This document shows positions 34,077-43,347 of a DNA stretch of 53,290 bases, piece by piece. The notes below the pieces were generated by a model that was not told where the DNA came from, did no database searches, and worked only from the letters and a program-made list of their open reading frames with translations. Position numbers and translations under genes: made by a program. Every line of letters begins with the position of its first letter. Position 1 is the stretch's first letter. This DNA is from an uncultured Oscillospiraceae bacterium (GTDB taxonomy: Bacteria > Bacillota > Clostridia > Oscillospirales > Oscillospiraceae): the NCBI GenBank assembly GCA_947626495.1, contig CANQSJ010000017.1, positions 1 to 53,290 on the forward strand. Reading direction: 5' to 3'.

Positions 34077-36287
34077 ATGCAGGAGCAGGCGTTGGAGAGG
34101 ATCGCCGGTCAGGTAGCCTCGGTGATCTATTTCAATGAGGACAACGGCTACACCGTGCTGCGTCTGGATGTGGACGACGGCTCCCATGCCGTGGTGGTGG
34201 GCTGCATTCCTCTGGCGGCGCCGGGGGAGAGCCTGGTGGCATGGGGGGAGTGGACCCGCCACGCCTCCCACGGGGAGCAGTTTCGCGCCGCCTATACGGA
34301 GCGGACCATGCCCTCCGGCGCGGCCGCCATCTTCGACTATCTGTCCAGCCGGGTCATCAAGGGCATCGGCCCGGCCACGGCGGCGCTGATCGTCGGCCAA
34401 TTCGGCGACGACGCGCTGAACGTGCTTCGGGACCACCCGGAAAAGCTGGCCACGCTCCGGGGCATCAGCATGCAGAAGGCCCAGGAGATGAGCGCCGCCT
34501 TCCGGCGCCAGACCGGGATGCGCTCGCTGATGGAATTTCTTGGAAGTGCCGGCATCGCGCCGCTGATGGCGCTGCGCCTTTACCGTTTTTACGGGGACGA
34601 GGCTCTGGAACGGGTGGAGGAGAACCCTTATATTCTGGCGGGCATCCAGGTGGGCGGTACCTTCGCCGAGGCCGACGCCCTGGCGCTGGCCCACGGCATG
34701 GAGGCCGACTCTCCCCAGCGCATCGCCGCGGCGCTGCTTTTCGAGCTGCGCCACAACAGCGATAACGGCCACTGCTTCCTGCCCGTGGATAAGCTCACCG
34801 CCGCCACCGCCCAGCTCATCGGCGTGGACGCGGAGCAGATCGGGGAGGGGCTGGACATCCTTCTGGAGGCGGGCGACGTGGTCTGCGAGCCGGTCTCCAA
34901 CGTGACTGCTTGTTATCTGGCGCCGCTGTATGCCGCGGAGACGTATGTGGCCCAGCGGCTGCGGGATATGGCCGGCGAGGTGTATGAGGAGACCCGCGTT
35001 TCGGTGGAGGGCACCATCGAAAAGCTGGAATCGGAGCAGGGCATCCGCTTTGCCCCCCAGCAGCGCAGAACGCTGGACGCCGCCGTCCACCGCCAGCTGG
35101 TGGTCATCACCGGCGGCCCCGGCACCGGCAAGACCACCTCTCTGCGGGCGGTGCTGGCGCTGTTCGACGCCATGGGTCTGGAGACCCTGCTGGCAGCCCC
35201 CACGGGGCAGGCGGCCAAGCGCCTGGGCGACCTCACCGGACGGGAGGCATCCACCATCCACAGGCTCCTGGACGCCAGCTTCTCCCCGGAGACGGACAGC
35301 ACCGTTTTCCGCAAGAATGAGAGCGACCGGCTGCACTGCGACGCGCTGATCCTGGACGAGTGCTCCATGGTGGATATGAGCCTGATGAAGGCGGTACTGG
35401 CGGCCATCGGCCCCACCTGCCGGCTGGTGCTGGTGGGCGACGCGGACCAGCTGCCCTCCGTGGGACCGGGGGCGGTGTTCCGGGATGTGATCCGCTCCGG
35501 GGTGGCGGAGACCGTGCGTCTGACGGAAATCTTCCGCCAGAAGCTGGACAGCCGCATCGTGCTCAGCGCCCACCAGATCGACAAGGGCGAGGTGCCCGAT
35601 CTGCGGGCCAACAACGGCGGGTTTTATTTCCTGCGCCGGCGGGAGCCCCAGGCTGCCCAGGAGACCATCGTGTCTCTGTGTCAGGAGCGGCTGCCGAAGA
35701 ATATGGCCATCCCCTCCGGCCAGATCCAGGTGCTCACCCCCACCCGGAAGGGACCGGCGGGGACGGAGGAGCTGAACCGGGCGCTGCAGGAGGCCCTCAA
35801 TCCCCCGGCGGTGGGCAAGCAGGAATTCGTCTACGCCGGCCGGACCTATCGGGAGGGCGACCGGGTCATGCAGATCCGCAACGACTATGACATCCTCTGG
35901 AAGACGAGCTCTCTGGAGAGCGGCTACGGCGTCTTCAACGGGGACATCGGCTATATCGATTCCATCGATCCGGCGGCGGAGAGCTTCGTGATCGACTTTG
36001 ACGGCCGTCGGGCGGAGTACGCCTTCGAGCAGGCGTCGGAACTGGACCACGCCTGGGCCACCACGGTCCACAAGGCCCAGGGTAGCGAGTATCGGGCGGT
36101 GGTCTTCTCCGCGGTGCGGGCCGCGCCCCAGCTGATGTACCGGAGCCTTCTCTACACCGCCGTGACGCGGGCGGCGGAGCTGCTGGTGATCGTTGGGGAC
36201 GACGGCGTCATACGTACCATGACGGAAAATGCCCGGCGGGCCAAGCGGTACAGCGCGCTGCGCCTGCGTCTCATTGCCGATGAGTAG
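34077..36287 (+). CDS. recD2: RecD2-type ATP-dependent DNA helicase
   Basis: 736 residues, superfamily 1B 5'-3' helicase that works without RecBC. N-terminal OB-like part and helix-hairpin-helix region (FDYLSSRVIKGIGPATAALIVGQFG); Walker A GGPGTGKTTSLRAV near residue 345; motif II ILDECSMVDMSLM; LVLVGDADQLPSVGPGAV; and the C-terminal HKAQGSEYRAVVF plus LYTAVTRAAELL. Acts on replication and repair of DNA. The ATG begins one base after the stop of the exporter gene and the stop overlaps comF by 8 bases. Confidence 0.95.
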   Translation: MQEQALERIAGQVASVIYFNEDNGYTVLRLDVDDGSHAVVVGCIPLAAPGESLVAWGEWTRHASHGEQFRAAYTERTMPSGAAAIFDYLSSRVIKGIGPATAALIVGQFGDDALNVLRDHPEKLATLRGISMQKAQEMSAAFRRQTGMRSLMEFLGSAGIAPLMALRLYRFYGDEALERVEENPYILAGIQVGGTFAEADALALAHGMEADSPQRIAAALLFELRHNSDNGHCFLPVDKLTAATAQLIGVDAEQIGEGLDILLEAGDVVCEPVSNVTACYLAPLYAAETYVAQRLRDMAGEVYEETRVSVEGTIEKLESEQGIRFAPQQRRTLDAAVHRQLVVITGGPGTGKTTSLRAVLALFDAMGLETLLAAPTGQAAKRLGDLTGREASTIHRLLDASFSPETDSTVFRKNESDRLHCDALILDECSMVDMSLMKAVLAAIGPTCRLVLVGDADQLPSVGPGAVFRDVIRSGVAETVRLTEIFRQKLDSRIVLSAHQIDKGEVPDLRANNGGFYFLRRREPQAAQETIVSLCQERLPKNMAIPSGQIQVLTPTRKGPAGTEELNRALQEALNPPAVGKQEFVYAGRTYREGDRVMQIRNDYDILWKTSSLESGYGVFNGDIGYIDSIDPAAESFVIDFDGRRAEYAFEQASELDHAWATTVHKAQGSEYRAVVFSAVRAAPQLMYRSLLYTAVTRAAELLVIVGDDGVIRTMTENARRAKRYSALRLRLIADE

Positions 36288-36936
36288 GCCGGCCGACATC
36301 CTGCTGGACCTGGTGTATCCCACCCGGTGCGTATTCTGCCACGGCTTTATCGCGCCGCCGGGCCGGCCCAGGATCTGTCCCGCCTGCCAGGCCAAGCTGC
36401 CCCGGACGGAGGATGGCCGCCGGCGGAAGGGGGATTTTTTCTCCGAGTGCGTGTCCGCGCTCTATTATGAGGGGGACGTGCGGGAGGCCATCCACCGGTA
36501 CAAATTCGGCGGCGTCCAGGTCTATGCCCCCGTTTTCGGGGAGCTGGTGGCCTCGCTGATCTACGAGCAGCTGGAGGGGGAATACGACCTTATCAGCTGG
36601 GTGCCCCTGGACCGGGGCAGACGCCGCAGCCGGGGCTATGACCAGTCGGAGCTGATCGCCCGAAACGCGGCGGCCAGGCTCCGCCGGGAGCTGACGCCGA
36701 CGCTGGTAAAGCGCCGGGGCGTCCGGCCCCAGTCCCGGACCGGCGAGCCGGAGAAGCGGCGGGCCAACATCGCCGACGCCTATCGGGTGAAGGATCCGGC
36801 GGCGGTGGCGGGAAAGCGCATTTTGCTGATCGACGATATCGTGACCACCGGGGCCACTCTGTCCGAGTGCGCCAAGACCCTGCTCCTGGCAGGAGCGGAG
36901 GATGTGCGGTGCGCCACGCTTGCAAGCACGCGGTAG
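36280..36936 (+). CDS. comF: ComF family protein (phosphoribosyltransferase domain)
   Basis: 218 residues. N-terminal zinc-finger cysteines (CVFCHGF...ICPAC) and a C-terminal PRTase signature ILLIDDIVTTGATLSEC. ComFC takes part in DNA uptake in competent bacteria and probably in processing imported single-stranded DNA. Start ATG 36280, overlapping recD2 by 8 bases, gives the family start MSRPADILLDLVYPTRC. Whether this organism is competent cannot be told. Confidence 0.88.
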   Translation: MSRPADILLDLVYPTRCVFCHGFIAPPGRPRICPACQAKLPRTEDGRRRKGDFFSECVSALYYEGDVREAIHRYKFGGVQVYAPVFGELVASLIYEQLEGEYDLISWVPLDRGRRRSRGYDQSELIARNAAARLRRELTPTLVKRRGVRPQSRTGEPEKRRANIADAYRVKDPAAVAGKRILLIDDIVTTGATLSECAKTLLLAGAEDVRCATLASTR

Positions 36937-36947
36937 GAGGAGATACC

Positions 36948-37979
36948 ATGCTGTTTTTTGAAAGAGACATAGCCATTGACCTGGGGACGATGACCACCCT
37001 TATGTACGTACGTGGCCGCGGCATCCGCCTGCGGGAGTCCTCGCTGGTGGCGCTGGACAGCACCAACGGCCGGGTGCTGCGCATCGGGGAGGAGGCCAAG
37101 AAGATGCTGGGCCGCACGCCGGCCAACATCGTGGCCATCAGCCCCATCGTGGCGGGGGTCATATCCGATTACGATATGACCGCCCGGATGCTGAAGGAAT
37201 TCATCGGGCGCATCACCTCCTTCAGCCTGTTCAAGCCCCGGGTGATGATCTGCGTGCCCGGGAGCATCACAGGCGTGGAGGAGCGCGCGCTGATCGACGC
37301 CGCCATTGAGGCCGGCGCCCGGAAGGTGTATTTGAAAGAGGCGTGCCTGGCCACTGCGGTGGGCGCGGGCATCGACATCACCAAGGCCGACGGCCACATG
37401 ATCGTGGACATCGGCAGCGGCACCACGGAGGTGGCGGTGGTATCCCTGGGCGGGGTGGTGGAGCAGGAATCCATCAAGACCGCCGGCGCGGAATTCGACG
37501 AGGCCATCGTCCGCTATGTGCGCAAAAAGCACAATCTTCTCATCGGCGCCCGGACGGCGGAGGAGCTGAAGATCTCCATCGGCTGCGTCTATCCCCGGCC
37601 GGAGGTCACCTACGAGGAGGTAAAGGGCCGGTGCCTGGTGACGGGCCTGCCCCGGAGCGTCACCATCAGTTCCGCGGACATGATCGAGGCGCTGGAGGAG
37701 CCCATGGCACGGCTCATGGACGCCATCCATCTGGTGCTGGAGCGCACCCCGCCGGAGCTGGTGGGGGACGTGTCCCAGAACGGCATCGTCCTTTCCGGCG
37801 GCGGCAGTCAGCTTTGGGGCCTGGACAAGCTGGTGGCCGACCGGACGGGCATCGACACCATCCTGGTAGACGACGCCCTCAGCTGCACCGCCTATGGCGC
37901 GGGCAGGCTGCTGCAGAACCTGAACGACATGCAGGAGGGCATGATCAACCTGGCCCGCCGCCGGCAGATGAAGACCTGA
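36948..37979 (+). CDS. mreB: MreB/Mbl-like actin homologue
   Basis: 343 residues, usual size. Nucleotide-binding motifs of the actin family: DIAIDLGTMTTLMYVRGRG (phosphate 1), MIVDIGSGTTEVAVVSLGG (phosphate 2), and GIVLSGGGSQLWGLDKL (adenosine). Directs cell-wall synthesis along the cylinder; a hydrophobic N-terminus (MLFFERDIAID) fits membrane contact. No mreC or mreD follows, which is more like Mbl or a paralogue than the main mreBCD cluster. TAGGAGGAG precedes ATG 36948. A hairpin follows the stop. Confidence 0.92.
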   Translation: MLFFERDIAIDLGTMTTLMYVRGRGIRLRESSLVALDSTNGRVLRIGEEAKKMLGRTPANIVAISPIVAGVISDYDMTARMLKEFIGRITSFSLFKPRVMICVPGSITGVEERALIDAAIEAGARKVYLKEACLATAVGAGIDITKADGHMIVDIGSGTTEVAVVSLGGVVEQESIKTAGAEFDEAIVRYVRKKHNLLIGARTAEELKISIGCVYPRPEVTYEEVKGRCLVTGLPRSVTISSADMIEALEEPMARLMDAIHLVLERTPPELVGDVSQNGIVLSGGGSQLWGLDKLVADRTGIDTILVDDALSCTAYGAGRLLQNLNDMQEGMINLARRRQMKT

Positions 37980-37986
37980 TCGGCAC

Positions 37987-38015
37987 CCTCCGGCCGGACA
38001 TGACCCGGCCGGAGG
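37987..38015 (+). terminator. Hairpin after mreB
   Basis: Perfect 11-bp stem CCTCCGGCCGG/CCGGCCGGAGG, loop ACATGAC, no T-run. Weak evidence for termination before the pyr operon. Confidence 0.4.
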
Positions 38016-38111
38016 AGGGCGGACCGCCCGGCGTTTCGCTTTTCTACAGGGGCGCGCAGCGGAGCCGTCCCCGCCGCCGGAGACCGCCCGGGGAAAAAGT
38101 TTCGGGGCGCG

Positions 38112-38140
38112 TTGACAAGCGCTCCCTGCCATGTTATAAT
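38112..38140 (+). promoter_or_regulatory. Consensus sigma-A promoter of the pyrimidine operon
   Basis: TTGACA at 38112-38117, 17-base spacer, TATAAT at 38135-38140. The leader is about 50 nt and holds a small hairpin (GCATCCCG/CGGGATGC at 38151-38158/38164-38171) but no PyrR-type attenuator and no terminator. Confidence 0.85.
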
Positions 38141-38197
38141 GCGCGAAATGGCATCCCGGAGCGCGGGATGCGCCGCGTGCGAAAGGAGAGAGCGTCC

Positions 38198-39412
38198 ATG
38201 GAAAACCAGGTGAACGCCGCTTTTTTCAAACCGGAGACGTATTCCCGTTTTTATCCTCCCATGGGCGGAGCATCCGTTCCCGTTTCCATTGACAAGGGCG
38301 GAGAATTCGTTATATTGCCCGGCTTTTGCGATGTGCATGTGCATTTTCGCGAGCCGGGATTTTCTTATAAGGAGACCATCGCCAGCGGTACCGCCGCCGC
38401 GGCCCGGGGCGGGTACACCGCCGTGTGCCCCATGCCCAACCTGGACCCGGTGCCGGACAGCGCGCAGACCCTGGCGGTACAGAAAAATATCATCGACCGG
38501 GACGCTTGCATCCGCGTCTATCCCTACGGCGCCATCACCCGGGGCGAGAAGGGGACGGACCTGGCGGACCTGGATGCGCTGGCGCCGGATGTGATCGCCT
38601 TCTCCGACGACGGGCGGGGCGTCCAGTCCGAGAGCATGATGCGCGCGGCCATGGAGCGGGCAAAAAGCCTGGGCAAGATCATCGCCGCCCACTGCGAGGA
38701 CAATACGTTGCTCCATGGCGGGTATATCCACGCCGGGACGTATGCCGCCGCCCACGGCCACCGGGGCATAAGCTCCGAGAGTGAGTGGCGGCAGGTGGAG
38801 CGGGATCTGCGCCTGGCGAAGGAGACTGGCTGCGCCTACCACGTCTGCCACGTCTCCACCAAGGAGAGCGTGGCGCTCATCCGTGCGGCCAAGGCCGAAG
38901 GGGTGGACGTGACATGCGAGACCGGGCCCCACTACCTTACGCTGGACGAAAACGATCTGCAGGAGGACGGGCGCTTCAAGATGAATCCGCCCCTGCGGGG
39001 AAAAGAGGATAGAGAAGCGCTCATAGAGGGATTGCTGGACGGCACCATTGACATGATCGCCACCGACCATGCCCCCCACAGCGCGGAGGAGAAATCCCGG
39101 GGCCTGGAAAAGAGCCTGATGGGCGTGGTGGGGCTGGAGACCGCCTTTCCGGTGCTGTACACGTACTTGGTCAGGCCCGGCGTACTCACGCTGGAGCGCC
39201 TTGTGGAGCTGCTGGCGGTCGCTCCCCGGGAGCGGTTCGGCATTCCGGCGGGGGAGGAGTATTCCGTCTGGGAATTGGGCCGGAAGTACGCCATCGATCC
39301 GGAGAGCTTCCTGTCCAAGGGCAGAGCCACGCCCTTCGCCGGCCGGGAGGTATACGGGACCTGCTGTCTGACGGTGTGCGGCGGGCGGACCGTTTACAGA
39401 GACGAAAAATAA
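38198..39412 (+). CDS. pyrC: Dihydroorotase
   Basis: 404 residues, class I zinc dihydroorotase that closes carbamoyl-aspartate to dihydroorotate. Metal-binding DVHVHFREPG at about 46-55, SDDGRGVQ, AHCEDN, HVCHVSTKES, ETGPHYLTL and ATDHAPHS are the expected ligands and signatures. ATG 38198 follows AAAGGAGAG. First gene of the pyr operon; carB starts 30 bases after its stop. The N-terminal 40 residues before the metal motif are shorter than in most dihydroorotases. Confidence 0.95.
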   Translation: MENQVNAAFFKPETYSRFYPPMGGASVPVSIDKGGEFVILPGFCDVHVHFREPGFSYKETIASGTAAAARGGYTAVCPMPNLDPVPDSAQTLAVQKNIIDRDACIRVYPYGAITRGEKGTDLADLDALAPDVIAFSDDGRGVQSESMMRAAMERAKSLGKIIAAHCEDNTLLHGGYIHAGTYAAAHGHRGISSESEWRQVERDLRLAKETGCAYHVCHVSTKESVALIRAAKAEGVDVTCETGPHYLTLDENDLQEDGRFKMNPPLRGKEDREALIEGLLDGTIDMIATDHAPHSAEEKSRGLEKSLMGVVGLETAFPVLYTYLVRPGVLTLERLVELLAVAPRERFGIPAGEEYSVWELGRKYAIDPESFLSKGRATPFAGREVYGTCCLTVCGGRTVYRDEK

Positions 39413-39442
39413 ACACTTACGATATCGCTTTTGGAGGAAAAC

Positions 39443-42400
39443 ATGGCAAAGAGAACGGACATCAAAAAAGTGCTCATCATCGGCTCCGGCCCCATCGTCA
39501 TCGGCCAGGCGGCGGAATTTGACTACGCCGGAACCCAGGCGTGTCTGGCCCTGAAGGAGGAGGGGTACGAGGTCATTTTGTGCAACTCCAACCCCGCCAC
39601 CATCATGACGGACACCGCCATCGCGGACAAGGTGTACATGGAGCCGCTGACCCTGGAGTACATCGCCAAGATCCTGCGTTACGAGCGGCCGGACGCCATC
39701 ATCCCCGGCATCGGCGGACAGACGGGCCTCAATCTTGCCATGCAGCTGGAGAAGAAGGGCGTGCTCCGGGAGTGCCGGGTGCAGCTGCTGGGTACCCCCA
39801 GTGAGAGCATCGAGCGGGCGGAGGACCGGGAGCTCTTTAAGGAGATGTGCCAGTCCATCGGCGAGCCCGTCATCCCCTCGGAGATTACTTACTCCATCGA
39901 GGAGGCTAAGGCGGCGGCGGAGCATATCGGCTACCCGGTGGTGCTGCGGCCGGCCTTCACCCTGGGGGGCACCGGCGGCGGATTTGCCAACAACGAGGAG
40001 GAGTTGGTGGAGATCGGCCTGAACGCCTTCAAGCTGTCCCCGGTGCATCAGGTGCTGGTGGAGAAGAGCGTGAAGGGCTATAAAGAGATCGAGTTCGAGG
40101 TCATGCGGGATTCCAATGACCACACCATCACCATCTGCGGCATGGAGAACGTGGACCCGGTGGGCGTGCACACCGGCGACTCCATCGTGGTGGCGCCCAT
40201 CCTGTCCCTGAGTGAGCACGACCTCAAAATGCTCAACGACAGCGCCATTAAGATCATCCGGGAGCTGAAGATCGAGGGCGGGTGCAACGTGCAGTTTGCC
40301 CTGAACCCCAATTCCAGCGAGTACTTTCTCATTGAGGTCAACCCCCGGGTCAGCCGCTCCTCGGCCCTGGCATCGAAGGCCAGCGGCTATCCCATCGCCC
40401 GGGTGACCGCCAAGATCGCCATGGGCATGGCCCTGGAGGAGATCCCTGTGGCCGGTGGCACCGCCGCCATTGAGCCCAGTCTGGACTACATTGTGGCCAA
40501 ATTCCCCCGGTTCCCCTTTGATAAGTTCGCCGACGCACCCAACATCCTGGGCACCCAGATGAAGGCCACCGGCGAGGTGATGGGCATCGGCTCCAATCTG
40601 GAGGAGTGCATGCTCAAGTCCGTCCGGTCCCTGGAGATCGGCGTGTGCCACTTCTATATGGCGAAGTTTGAAAAGCAGACCGACGAGGAGCTGCTGGACT
40701 ATATCGCCGACTTCCGGGACGACGGCATCTTCGCCGTGACGGAGCTTCTCCGCCGGGGCGTGAGCATCGAAAAACTCCATGAGGTGACCATGATCACAGA
40801 GCTGTTCCTGGAGTCGCTGCAAAAGATCGTGGAGATGGAGAAGCGGCTCAGGACCCATGTGAACGACGTGGAGACCCTCCGCGCCGCCAAGGTCATGGGC
40901 TTTTCGGACAAGTACATCGCCGGGCTGTGGAACCTCACCGAGGTGGAGGTCTATGAAAAGCGCAAGAGCCGGGGCATCACCCCCGTGTTCCGCATGGTGG
41001 ACACCCTGCACACCGGCAAGTACATCGCCTATCTCTACTCCTCCTACTCCGGTGAAAACGACTCCCGCCTGACGGACAAAAAGAAGATCGTGGTGCTGGG
41101 GGCCGGCCCCATCCGCATCGGCCAGGGAGTGGAGTTCGACTATTCCACCGTCCACGCCGTGCAGACCATCAAAAAGGCCGGATACGAGGCCATCATCATC
41201 AACAACAACCCCGAGACCGTCTCCACCGACTACACCACCGCCGACAAGCTGTATTTTGAGCCGCTGACGCCGGAGGACGCTATGGCCATCATCGACTTTG
41301 AAAAACCGGAGGGGGTCATCGCCTCTTTGGGCGGCCAGACGGCCATCAATCTGGCCCAGCCTCTGATGGAGCGGGGCGTGAAGATCATCGGCACCGACTG
41401 CGATGCCATCGAGCGGGCGGAGAACCGGGACAGCTTCGAGAAGATCCTGAAAGAGCTGGGCATCCCCCAGCCCAGGGGACAGGCCGTCACGGACATCGAG
41501 GACGGGGTGAAGGCGGCGGCGGAGATCGGCTACCCCGTGCTGGTGCGGCCTTCCTTCGTGCTGGGCGGCCGGGCCATGCAGATCGTGGCGGGGGAGGAGC
41601 AGCTGCGCCAGTATCTGAAGACCGCCGTAGAGATCGACGTGGATAAGCCGGTTCTGGTGGACAAATACATCCAGGGCAAGGAAGTGGAGGTAGACGCCAT
41701 CTGCGACGGCCGGGATGTGTTTGTACCCGGCATCATGGAATTGGTAGAGCGCACCGGCATCCACTCCGGCGACTCCATCAGCATCTATCCCACCTTCTCT
41801 ATCTCCGACAAGGTGAAGGGCATCATCCTTCAGTACGCCAAAAAGCTGGGCCTGGGCATCGGCATCGTGGGCCTATACAACATCCAGTTCATCGTGGACT
41901 GCAGCGACAACGTGTATATCATCGAGGTGAACCCCCGCTCCAGCCGGACGGTGCCGTTCCTCTCCAAGGCCACGGGGTGGTCCCTGGCGGACATCGCCAC
42001 GGAAGTCATTCTGGGCAAGGGGCTGAAGGAGCAGGGCATCTTCGATCTGTACCCCGCGGAGAAGGAGCGGTACTACGTGAAGGTGCCGGTGTTCTCCTTC
42101 AACAAGCTCAAGGGCATGGACGCCTACCTCTCGCCGGAGATGAAATCCACCGGCGAGGCCATCGGCTATGACAACAAGCTCAACCGCGCCCTCTACAAGG
42201 CCCTGCAGGCGGGAGGGACGAAGCTGCAGAATTACGGCACCGTCTTCGCCACCATCGCCCGCAAGGACCAGCCCGAGGCCCTGCCTCTGATCCGCCGGTT
42301 CTATGAGCTGGGCTTCAACATCGAGGCCACCCCTGGCACGGCGGCCTTCCTCAAGGAGAACGGCATCCGCACCCACGTGCTGCACAAGATCAGCGACGGC

Positions 42401-42616
42401 AGCGAGGAGATCCCCGACGCCATCCGCCAGGGCCACCTGGCGTATGTCATCAACACCCGGGAACTGGGCTCCGAGTCCGTGCGCAACGACGGCGCCACGA
42501 TCCGCCGCCTGGCCACGGAGAACAACGTGAGTATCTTCACCAGCCTGGACACGGTGCGGGTGCTGCTGGACGTGCTGGAGGAGACCACCCTCACCATCTC
42601 CACCATCGACGCATGA
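39443..42616 (+). CDS. carB: Carbamoyl-phosphate synthase large subunit
   Basis: 1057 residues, normal for the duplicated ATP-grasp large chain. Two synthetase halves start with KKVLIIGSGPIVIGQAAEFDYAGTQ-type and KKIVVLGAGPIRIGQGVEFDYS-type motifs; an oligomerisation region links them and a MGS-like allosteric domain ends the chain (GFNIEATPGTAAFLKENGIRTH). Makes carbamoyl phosphate for the next steps. It needs the glutaminase subunit CarA for ammonia from glutamine, and carA is not adjacent. GGAGGAAAAC precedes the ATG; a TTG at 39431 is unlikely. The stop overlaps pyrK by four bases. Confidence 0.97.
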   Translation: MAKRTDIKKVLIIGSGPIVIGQAAEFDYAGTQACLALKEEGYEVILCNSNPATIMTDTAIADKVYMEPLTLEYIAKILRYERPDAIIPGIGGQTGLNLAMQLEKKGVLRECRVQLLGTPSESIERAEDRELFKEMCQSIGEPVIPSEITYSIEEAKAAAEHIGYPVVLRPAFTLGGTGGGFANNEEELVEIGLNAFKLSPVHQVLVEKSVKGYKEIEFEVMRDSNDHTITICGMENVDPVGVHTGDSIVVAPILSLSEHDLKMLNDSAIKIIRELKIEGGCNVQFALNPNSSEYFLIEVNPRVSRSSALASKASGYPIARVTAKIAMGMALEEIPVAGGTAAIEPSLDYIVAKFPRFPFDKFADAPNILGTQMKATGEVMGIGSNLEECMLKSVRSLEIGVCHFYMAKFEKQTDEELLDYIADFRDDGIFAVTELLRRGVSIEKLHEVTMITELFLESLQKIVEMEKRLRTHVNDVETLRAAKVMGFSDKYIAGLWNLTEVEVYEKRKSRGITPVFRMVDTLHTGKYIAYLYSSYSGENDSRLTDKKKIVVLGAGPIRIGQGVEFDYSTVHAVQTIKKAGYEAIIINNNPETVSTDYTTADKLYFEPLTPEDAMAIIDFEKPEGVIASLGGQTAINLAQPLMERGVKIIGTDCDAIERAENRDSFEKILKELGIPQPRGQAVTDIEDGVKAAAEIGYPVLVRPSFVLGGRAMQIVAGEEQLRQYLKTAVEIDVDKPVLVDKYIQGKEVEVDAICDGRDVFVPGIMELVERTGIHSGDSISIYPTFSISDKVKGIILQYAKKLGLGIGIVGLYNIQFIVDCSDNVYIIEVNPRSSRTVPFLSKATGWSLADIATEVILGKGLKEQGIFDLYPAEKERYYVKVPVFSFNKLKGMDAYLSPEMKSTGEAIGYDNKLNRALYKALQAGGTKLQNYGTVFATIARKDQPEALPLIRRFYELGFNIEATPGTAAFLKENGIRTHVLHKISDGSEEIPDAIRQGHLAYVINTRELGSESVRNDGATIRRLATENNVSIFTSLDTVRVLLDVLEETTLTISTIDA

Positions 42617-43347
42617 GACAGGGCACATTCACCGTCACGGAGAACGTCCCCCTGACGGGCACGGTATACCGGCTGCGGCTGGCGGGGGACACCTCCGCCG
42701 TCACCGCGCCGGGACAGTTCGCGAACATCGCCCTGCCGGGGTTTTACCTTCGCCGGCCCATCTCCGTGTGCGACGCGGAGCCGGGCCTGCTCACCCTCAT
42801 CTATAAGACCGTGGGCCGGGGCACGGAGGCCATGGCCGCCATGACGCCGGGCGAGCCGCTGGACATCCTCACAGGCTTGGGAAACGGCTTTGATACGGCT
42901 CTGGCGGGGGAGCGTCCCCTGCTGCTGGGCGGCGGCATCGGCTCCGCGCCGCTGGTCCTGCTGGCGAAGCGGCTGCGGGCTGCGGGTAAGGCCGTCTCGG
43001 TGGTGCTGGGTTTCAACACAAAAGACGAGATCTTTTATGAGGACGAATTTCGCGCCCTGGGCTGCGCTGTGACCGTTGCCACGGCGGACGGAAGCTGCGG
43101 CGTGCCCGGCTTCGTCACCGACGCGCTGCCGGAAAATTACAGCTTTTACTACGCCTGCGGCCCTGAGCCCATGCTCCGGGCGGTATATGATAAAGCGGCG
43201 GGGGACGGCCAGCTCAGCTTCGAGGCCCGGATGGGCTGCGGCTTCGGCGCCTGTATGGGCTGCACCCGTCAGACGACGGCCGGCCCGAAACGGGTGTGCA
43301 AAGACGGGCCGGTGTTCCGGAAGGGGGAGATCCTGTGGGACGCTTGA
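42613..43347 (+). CDS. pyrK: Dihydroorotate dehydrogenase electron-transfer subunit
   Basis: 244 residues, FAD/[2Fe-2S] partner of class 1B PyrD that passes electrons to NAD+. FAD motif RRPISVCD, nucleotide motif LLLGGGIGSAPLVLLAKRL, and the cluster cysteines in GCGFGACMGCTRQ and RVCKDGPVF. It overlaps carB by four bases and pyrD by 13, as fits tight coupling of the two subunits. Confidence 0.95.
   Translation: MRQGTFTVTENVPLTGTVYRLRLAGDTSAVTAPGQFANIALPGFYLRRPISVCDAEPGLLTLIYKTVGRGTEAMAAMTPGEPLDILTGLGNGFDTALAGERPLLLGGGIGSAPLVLLAKRLRAAGKAVSVVLGFNTKDEIFYEDEFRALGCAVTVATADGSCGVPGFVTDALPENYSFYYACGPEPMLRAVYDKAAGDGQLSFEARMGCGFGACMGCTRQTTAGPKRVCKDGPVFRKGEILWDA

Noticed and set aside
38141-38197. PyrR-type attenuator in front of pyrC
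   Set aside because: Only an 8-bp hairpin without a T-run was found, and no antiterminator pairing or PyrR binding loop.
37892-41764. A 1290-codon open frame on the minus strand across mreB, pyrC and carB
   Set aside because: Antisense shadow of GC-rich genes with recognised proteins on the plus strand.
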